Assembly (NCBI GenBank): GCA_017467625.1
Contig: JAFUSN010000003.1
Span: 186,001-250,000 of the forward strand
Length of the DNA stretch: 64,000 nucleotides
DNA from: RGIG1681 sp017467625
GTDB taxonomy: Bacteria > Bacillota > Clostridia > Christensenellales > UBA1242
Direction: 5' to 3'
Positions 58,688 to 64,000 of the stretch are shown here, in pieces. Both the position numbers and the translations under genes were made by a program. Positions within the stretch are counted from its first letter, which is position 1. Every line of letters starts with the position of its first letter. The notes below the pieces were generated by a model. It searched no databases. It was not told where the DNA came from and saw only the letters and a program-made list of their open reading frames with translations.

Positions 58688-59209
58688 TTATTCAACATGT
58701 TCACTAACAAGTAAGTCAATTTCTTCACGAAGAAGTCTTAAATAATCTTCCTTTTTGTCTTTAAAGTTGTCTTTTTGTTTTAAGAATAAATTAATAAATT
58801 CAACTTTTTGATTTTCAAGTTCAGTTGTTTCCTTATTGTTAGTTAAATTTTCAACATGTAAGTTTTCTTCTTCATTTGCACTGTCAATGATAACATTTTC
58901 AACTGGTTGTTCCACAGTTAAAAGAATTTCTGAATTTTCAGGTTCATTGATTTCATTTTCAAAATCATTTGAGTTTTGGATGTCATCAGTTTCAGTTACA
59001 ATTTTTTCTTCTGGTTCTTGTTTTTTATTTGGTGGTGCAATAATTCCAAGTAGAACTAAAATTCCACAAAGTGAAGTTACAACATCACTGAAAATTCCTT
59101 CATCAACATTAAAATTAAATTTTTGACCAAGAACTTTCACAATAAGAAAAATAGCACTTGACAGGCTCACCCAGAAGTTATAGGTTTTTATTCTGTCTTT
59201 AAGTTTCAT
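58688..59209 (-). CDS. Phage holin-like protein (phi LC3 type) with an acidic tail
   Basis: 173 residues. Residues 1-65 (MKLKDRIKTYNFWVSLSSAI, then LCGILVLLGIIAPP) have the start, first helix and second helix of phi LC3-family holins. The usual holin is 70-90 residues; here ~110 residues of Glu/Asn-rich, probably disordered chain are added, ending in a helix (YLRLLREEIDLLVS). Holins open the membrane for endolysin; no endolysin gene is in view. Last gene of the AT-rich operon. Confidence 0.7.
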   Translation of the reverse strand: MKLKDRIKTYNFWVSLSSAIFLIVKVLGQKFNFNVDEGIFSDVVTSLCGILVLLGIIAPPNKKQEPEEKIVTETDDIQNSNDFENEINEPENSEILLTVEQPVENVIIDSANEEENLHVENLTNNKETTELENQKVEFINLFLKQKDNFKDKKEDYLRLLREEIDLLVSEHVE

Positions 59210-59274
59210 TTTTTCTCCTAAATAAAGTTTTTTCTAATTTATTGAGTATAAATAATTCATAAATATATTGAGAT

Positions 59275-59520
59275 TTAAAGAGTTTCATTTTTCACCATCA
59301 CATTATCATCGTAGCACATAGCTAAATAATTATCATTTATTGGTAAAACCGCATTATAGTTAAGCGATTTATCATATGTGCATCGCATATTTGTTTTATC
59401 AATAGTGTAAATTTTCAATGCTGAATTAAAAATAAATAAATGTGATTTTGTTGTTGAAATTGGTTTAAGAGCAATGTTTGTTCCTGAAACAATTTTGTAT
59501 AGCGTATTTTTAAAAATCAT
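59275..59520 (-). CDS. Small beta-rich protein, function unknown (phage-like operon)
   Basis: 81 residues. Alternating strands (YKIVSGTNIALKPI, HLFIFNSALKIYTID, YLAMCYDDNVMVKN) could form about one propeller blade, like the larger neighbours, perhaps a split-off part. It overlaps the upstream 661-residue gene by 4 bases (ATGA). Confidence 0.55.
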   Translation of the reverse strand: MIFKNTLYKIVSGTNIALKPISTTKSHLFIFNSALKIYTIDKTNMRCTYDKSLNYNAVLPINDNYLAMCYDDNVMVKNETL

Positions 59521-61502
59521 AAATCAAATTGCAAAGTAAATTTTGCACTTACTCCCTTATTATTCATTCCAAGCGGAACGTATTTAACTTGATTAACTAA
59601 ATAAGAGTCTTCATTACTCGAAATGTTTTCTATTAATGTTTGATCAAGAATAAGATTATACCCTAAAATTGGTTCAGATTTATTATTTGTAAAAATTAAA
59701 AGAATGTCATTTAAAAATTCAAAATCTACAATTGAACTTTTCTCAATAGAAGTTGGAATTCCTGAAATGAATTGATTTGGAGTATCATAACCAACAAGAT
59801 TGTAAATTTTAAAATCATTGTTTTGAGATTTTTGTATTAGATACAATAAATTTGTTGATAAATAATTTTCAGATTCATTTTCAAACAAGCTTAATGTGTA
59901 CCTATACATTTGTGGATAGTAATATAGCCACAACTTTGGACTTGTGCTTTTTTCAACAATAACAGCCCTACCCTTGGAATATGTTTTAATTGCATCATGG
60001 GTGTAATAATATGCAAGAATAGAATATAAGTCAGTTTTTTGTTTATTTTGATCAAATGTAACAATTCTGCAATATGCAGCTCTCTCGTCTCCCTTTAAAA
60101 ATATAACTGATGAGTCAGTGAAATTATTTTTAAACATTGAAATAACTGTATCAAATTCATAGTCATTAGATTCAGAATTTGAGTTATAAATAAATAACTC
60201 ATTTTGGCTATCATAATCTAAATATAATACATTCGCAAAATGGTTAGATTTTGTAATAACACCAATCATTAGCATATTATTTTTTGTGTATGTTATTTCA
60301 ACATCAAAAATATTATTAAGCAAAGATTCGGCGTCAAATGCTCCAAAATTTAATTCAATTGGACTTAAAATGCGGTTTTTTATAAGAAATGCAGATATAA
60401 ATGGTTGTGTTTTTGAAACAACAAAAACAAAGGAGTCAAATGAAATAATTTTTGTAATATTTGCAATTGATAAATTATTTGCATGTAAATCATAGATTGA
60501 ATAATTCTCATTTTGATAGCCATATATAGTATTATTGCAAATAAAGAAAATTTTGTCGCCATCACGAGATAAAAATCTTGGTGTGTTTTTATTAAATAAA
60601 TTGTAGAATGGTAAGTAGACTTTATCTCCAAGTTTATTGGAATATTTTATTTCAGTCCATGATGCTTCAAGTTCAGAATTTGATTGTTTGGTTATTGAAA
60701 CACAATTTTTTATATCTTCTCCCAAATCTATAACATGATTTCGTTTTGGCTCACTGACTGATAAATATGTAACTGGAGTATGATACTCTGTGCATACAGT
60801 TCGCGCAAAAGGTTTTTCGCCAATTGAAAAAACAATTTCATTAGTTTTTCCCTCGCCAAGATCCCCTTGTATTTCTATTGAAAAGTTTTCTTCATTAAAT
60901 ATTAATGAGCAAGGAAATTTTTCTGTGGTTGTTTGACATCTTTCAATTTGGTTTTTGCTTGTAATATAACCACGCGAAATATTAATTGAGTCACTCAATC
61001 CTAAGCCGAGTAAAAATTTTAAAAAATCATTATTACCAAGTGTTAAAATTAAATCATTATCAGTTATATTTAAATAAATATAAATCGATAAAACTAAACT
61101 TTTATTTTCCTCCTTTAAAATCCCATCTGGCGTTTCTTCAGTTATTAGTGAAAAGTAATTTATTAAAGTTAGATCATCTTTTGTATTACATAGTCCAATT
61201 TCTTTAATATATTTATTATTTAATTCAAAATCATCAATTATTACGGTTTTTTTAATGAAAATATCACTAAATTTTGGATTAGTTTGCAGATTTGTTGTTT
61301 CAAGCCTATATGCCTTGATTGGTGTTGTTAATTTAAATTCAGTTTGTTTTAAAGAAGGTTCACCAATTCCAATTGCAATAAATTCGCCGTATGATTTCTG
61401 ACTTATTAACCTATCAAATACTGTCTTATAAAATGAGTTAAAATAAGTTGTTTTTTTGCCACAAAATTCAACTTCTAACTTGTTATGAAAAGAAAACTTC
61501 AT
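59517..61502 (-). CDS. Large phage tail-fibre-like protein with propeller-like C-terminal half
   Basis: 661 residues. The first ~110 carry IAIGIGEPSLKQTEF, KLTTPIKAYRLE and NKYIKEIGLCN, the pattern of N-terminal domains of phage tail-fibre/baseplate-associated proteins (IGxGxxxP ... iKEiGL). The rest is beta-rich with repeated aromatic/Asp-turn strands (KIFFICNNTIYGYQNENY, SFVFVVSKTQPFISAFLI), consistent with a propeller. It overlaps genes on both sides by 4 bases. No catalytic motif. Confidence 0.55.
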   Translation of the reverse strand: MKFSFHNKLEVEFCGKKTTYFNSFYKTVFDRLISQKSYGEFIAIGIGEPSLKQTEFKLTTPIKAYRLETTNLQTNPKFSDIFIKKTVIIDDFELNNKYIKEIGLCNTKDDLTLINYFSLITEETPDGILKEENKSLVLSIYIYLNITDNDLILTLGNNDFLKFLLGLGLSDSINISRGYITSKNQIERCQTTTEKFPCSLIFNEENFSIEIQGDLGEGKTNEIVFSIGEKPFARTVCTEYHTPVTYLSVSEPKRNHVIDLGEDIKNCVSITKQSNSELEASWTEIKYSNKLGDKVYLPFYNLFNKNTPRFLSRDGDKIFFICNNTIYGYQNENYSIYDLHANNLSIANITKIISFDSFVFVVSKTQPFISAFLIKNRILSPIELNFGAFDAESLLNNIFDVEITYTKNNMLMIGVITKSNHFANVLYLDYDSQNELFIYNSNSESNDYEFDTVISMFKNNFTDSSVIFLKGDERAAYCRIVTFDQNKQKTDLYSILAYYYTHDAIKTYSKGRAVIVEKSTSPKLWLYYYPQMYRYTLSLFENESENYLSTNLLYLIQKSQNNDFKIYNLVGYDTPNQFISGIPTSIEKSSIVDFEFLNDILLIFTNNKSEPILGYNLILDQTLIENISSNEDSYLVNQVKYVPLGMNNKGVSAKFTLQFDL

Positions 61503-62512
61503 AAATTCACCTCATAATCACTTATTTCGATTGAACATGACACTGACAAATTTGAATTTAAAATTTCATTTTCATCAACTGATTCAACAATATAATTAGA
61601 ATTAAATTTATCTGTTAAAATCAAGAAAAATTTTTCTTTTAAATCATCATAAAATGAAGAAACATTATTGATTGGATTTGTAAAATTAATTTTAGTTGGA
61701 AAACTTAGTCCATTTGAAATCATTTCCATGTGATAGCAAATTCCACTCTTTACATAAGAAAGTAAAATTTTTTCACCATCACTTGAAGATGATACAGATG
61801 TTACTTCTTTTTCTATAAAAATATCATTTGTGTCATTAAATTCTCGATAAAACAAATTTCCACTTGTGTCAACTCTAAATAAATAAATTTTATTGCCAAG
61901 TTTTGCAAAAGAATAATCAGTAGTTGATTGAATTGAGTTAAAATCTTCAGTTGAATATAATGAATTTTCCTTCGGTGAGTTTAAATAATATAATGTATTT
62001 TTATCACACATTGAAATTAAAAAATAATTTTCCAAAACCAATGTTTCATATTTGTGTATTTGATGATTTTCGTCTAAACCAAAACAAGTTAATGTTATTC
62101 CATTGATGATAAATGATGTATCTTGTTTAGAAGATATTTCAAATTGCAAATTGACCGTATCACTAAATAATGGCAAATAATTTTTTGTTAAATTAATTTG
62201 TTGTGTGCCAGGATTTACGTTGCGTGTGGTTTTATATATTGGCGTATCATCAATAAAAATTTTTATTGAAATAGTTGTATTTTCTGTAAAAAATAAATCT
62301 ACAATTCCATTTAGATAAATATTTTGATTTTTAGTGATATTGATTTTAGCTATTGATGTTTGAAAATTTTTTACAATACTTTGCCCATTGAAGTATTTGC
62401 TGAATATTGCTGGAAAAATTATATTATTTTGAACTAAATTCTTGTTTGCAACTTGTGATTTATTATCTAAATTTTCAGTAAGCTGAAGGATAGTTTTTAT
62501 TGGATTAATCAT
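61499..62512 (-). CDS. Beta-rich protein, function unknown (phage-like operon)
   Basis: 337 residues. The N-terminal ~150 look like a jelly-roll beta sandwich (NIYLNGIVDLFFTENTTISIKIFIDD; split here as GIVDLFF and ISIKIFIDD). The rest has strand repeats like propeller blades (FLISMCDKNTLYYL, KIYLFRVDTSGNLFY). No signal peptide. Both ends overlap neighbours by 4 bases. Confidence 0.55.
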   Translation of the reverse strand: MINPIKTILQLTENLDNKSQVANKNLVQNNIIFPAIFSKYFNGQSIVKNFQTSIAKINITKNQNIYLNGIVDLFFTENTTISIKIFIDDTPIYKTTRNVNPGTQQINLTKNYLPLFSDTVNLQFEISSKQDTSFIINGITLTCFGLDENHQIHKYETLVLENYFLISMCDKNTLYYLNSPKENSLYSTEDFNSIQSTTDYSFAKLGNKIYLFRVDTSGNLFYREFNDTNDIFIEKEVTSVSSSSDGEKILLSYVKSGICYHMEMISNGLSFPTKINFTNPINNVSSFYDDLKEKFFLILTDKFNSNYIVESVDENEILNSNLSVSCSIEISDYEVNL

Positions 62513-63888
62513 TTTTCACCAATCGTTTTAATATTGAATTCAAGAGATTCTATTTTAAAATAATCTTCCCCTTCAAATTGAAATTGAAAATAATTACCAA
62601 CTACACCTAATCCATTCATATTTATTATTCCAGAAATAGAATTATATTCATATTCAGCGATATTTGTAAAAATTTTAAGTTTATATGATCCAGTTCCATT
62701 AATATAAATCGATGTAAGCGTTTTATATTTGCATTCATCAAAATAAAGTTTTGCAAACTTAATAAATTTATATTCGGATGTCATAATATTTTTATTTAAA
62801 GCTAAAATTTCATTTTTATTATCAGTATCATTAGTTAATAAAACTAATAGATAATAGTTTATTGTTTTAATTAAATAAATTGATTTTAAATTTTTTATAT
62901 AATGGATAGTTGTATTATTATTTTGAATATCTAGTTCAATTAGCATTGTTTTATATTCCAACTCGGAAAAATATTCGCAACAAATATAGTAATGATTATT
63001 AAAAACTAAACTTGATAATTTTTCTATTTTTAATTTTTCAAAAACTTCAGAAAACAACTCTTTTATATTATTACCATCAAATATAAATATTCCACCACTT
63101 GTAACAAAAATGATATTATCATCAATAATTTCAATTGAATTTGCAATAATTTGCGAATTTATTTTAAATAGTGAATTTAAATACGTTTCATTTGAATTAT
63201 ATTGAAGTTTTGAAATTGCATATTGTTGAACAACATACAAATTGTTCATATGAGTAATTATTTTTAATATCTTACCATGTGCAGAGTTTAGCGGAATTGA
63301 ATTAATTAAATCAAAATTTGTATCAATATTTTCTAATTCACTTTCTATATAAAACAAGTTAGAATTTGAGTTGTTTACAGTAAAATATAAATTGTTTTTA
63401 AAAAATTCAACACAACCAATCATTGGCATATTTGGGAGGATAATTAAAGGTTCATTTTTTTCTATTAAAACAAATAACGAATCATTATCATAGCAATAAA
63501 ATTTTTCATTGTTGAGAAAAAATTTAGGATTTGTATTAAATTTTATTTCTGTTGATACAAATTTATATGTAGTTAAATTTAGTTCAAATAAAGTAAAGGT
63601 TTCACTCACACCAAAAATTCTTTTTTGAGTTTCACCAGCTATGTCTAAATATTCGTAAAATTGTATGTTTATAAATTTTGAAAGCTCAGAAGCATTTTCC
63701 GTTATAAAGTTTTCATATTCATTAGCTGGTATAATAAATTTAAATAAATTTGAATATCCAATTGTTGGTTGAATATTTCCTAAAGATGTACTTATGTTGT
63801 TTAAGTCTGAAATTAAAAGCAAATCTTTTTGTAGTAATTGTAGAGTGTGTTTAGTATTAAAATTATTAAAAGTATAATTTTTATTCAT
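62509..63888 (-). CDS. Beta-propeller-like protein, function unknown (phage-like operon)
   Basis: 459 residues, almost entirely short beta strands with aromatic-rich repeats: FFLNNEKFYCYDNDSLFVLI, FFKNNLYFTVNNSNSNLFYI, NNLYVVQQYAISKLQY, GGIFIFDGNNIKELF. It ends NYFQFQFEGEDYFKIESLEF, a closing sandwich seen in some phage structural proteins. Very AT-rich with many AAT/ATT codons. Overlaps by 4 bases the upstream partial gene and the downstream one. Confidence 0.55.
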   Translation of the reverse strand: MNKNYTFNNFNTKHTLQLLQKDLLLISDLNNISTSLGNIQPTIGYSNLFKFIIPANEYENFITENASELSKFINIQFYEYLDIAGETQKRIFGVSETFTLFELNLTTYKFVSTEIKFNTNPKFFLNNEKFYCYDNDSLFVLIEKNEPLIILPNMPMIGCVEFFKNNLYFTVNNSNSNLFYIESELENIDTNFDLINSIPLNSAHGKILKIITHMNNLYVVQQYAISKLQYNSNETYLNSLFKINSQIIANSIEIIDDNIIFVTSGGIFIFDGNNIKELFSEVFEKLKIEKLSSLVFNNHYYICCEYFSELEYKTMLIELDIQNNNTTIHYIKNLKSIYLIKTINYYLLVLLTNDTDNKNEILALNKNIMTSEYKFIKFAKLYFDECKYKTLTSIYINGTGSYKLKIFTNIAEYEYNSISGIINMNGLGVVGNYFQFQFEGEDYFKIESLEFNIKTIGEK

Positions 63889-64000
63889 CTTATAAATGTT
63901 GACTTTAAAAGTCTTTCCTTTTTGGTTTTATATTTAAAAATTTCATATAAAAATTTATTTTTCCAAAACTCACTTGCTTCAAATTCGTTTTTTGATGCAA
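63885..64000 (-). CDS. Partial gene upstream of the propeller protein (3' end only)
   Basis: The last 37 codons of a gene running off the window edge: a charged helical end with FEASEFWKNKFLYEIFKYK and KKERLL. Its TGA overlaps the next ATG (ATGA), so the operon continues upstream of this window. Confidence 0.6.
   Translation of the reverse strand, partial: ASKNEFEASEFWKNKFLYEIFKYKTKKERLLKSTFIR

Noticed and set aside
1..64000. CRISPR arrays, insertion sequences, rRNA genes
   Set aside because: No regularly spaced repeats, transposase motifs or rRNA sequence were seen.

Overview
The window comes from a low-GC, endospore-forming member of the Bacillota, most likely an uncultured Clostridia-type gut lineage. 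This is inferred from gene content and order, not from any search. The supporting genes are spoIIAA-spoIIAB-sigF, a PdaB-like deacetylase, a 24-codon spoVM, a sigK with an intact pro-sequence, the lepA-hemW-hrcA-grpE-dnaK-dnaJ-rsmE-mtaB-rpsU run with a CIRCE element, an L28/Asp23/FakA/RecG block, and meso-diaminopimelate synthesis through dapA-ddh. Every tRNA seen encodes its own CCA.

Layout. 1-3.9 kb: the end of a trypsin-like protease, the forespore sigma operon, a PdaB-like deacetylase and a tandem OB-fold protein. 3.9-12.9 kb: mixed accessory and house-keeping genes, including a PlsC-like protein, an alpha-oxoamine synthase, a Cys-rich protein, tRNA-Trp, RNase HI with an extra N-terminal domain, a very long membrane-anchored PadR regulator, a YgjP-like metalloprotease, TrmL and an HEGYH protein. 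12.9-15.2 kb: a gene-poor gap with a 34-bp palindrome, a single-pass membrane protein and a tyrosine recombinase. 15.2-21.7 kb: proS, a short alaS, two related small membrane proteins, dapA-ddh and an NDK-like gene. 21.8-22.3 kb: a four-tRNA cluster. 22.3-32.8 kb: recG-fakA-asp23 | rpmB | spoVM-rpe-rlmN-fmt-def-priA-rpoZ. 32.9-48.2 kb: ligA, pcrA, a small unknown gene, rpsU and the heat-shock/translation block to lepA. 48.3-58.5 kb: gdpD, a PnuC-like transporter, helD, rarA, an unknown gene, rnpB, sigK, RNase J and a membrane protein. 58.7-64 kb: a very AT-rich, tightly overlapping operon with a holin-like protein, a tail-fibre-like protein and beta-rich proteins, continuing past the window edge.

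Strand use changes sharply near 13-15 kb. Left of it most genes are on +; right of it almost all are on -, so transcription converges there. The 34-bp palindrome lies at that switch about 1.1 kb from a 348-residue tyrosine recombinase gene, whose upstream region carries a 12-base copy of the palindrome arm. I read this as a candidate unorthodox Xer/dif chromosome-dimer-resolution locus at the replication terminus. The other less ordinary elements are the PadR-acidic linker-membrane protein with palindromic sites over its own promoter, the phage-derived operon at the right edge, and a terminator/promoter overlap before priA.

Start codons were chosen by ribosome-binding-site spacing where several were possible. 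All function calls rest on motif recognition by eye; no database was consulted.
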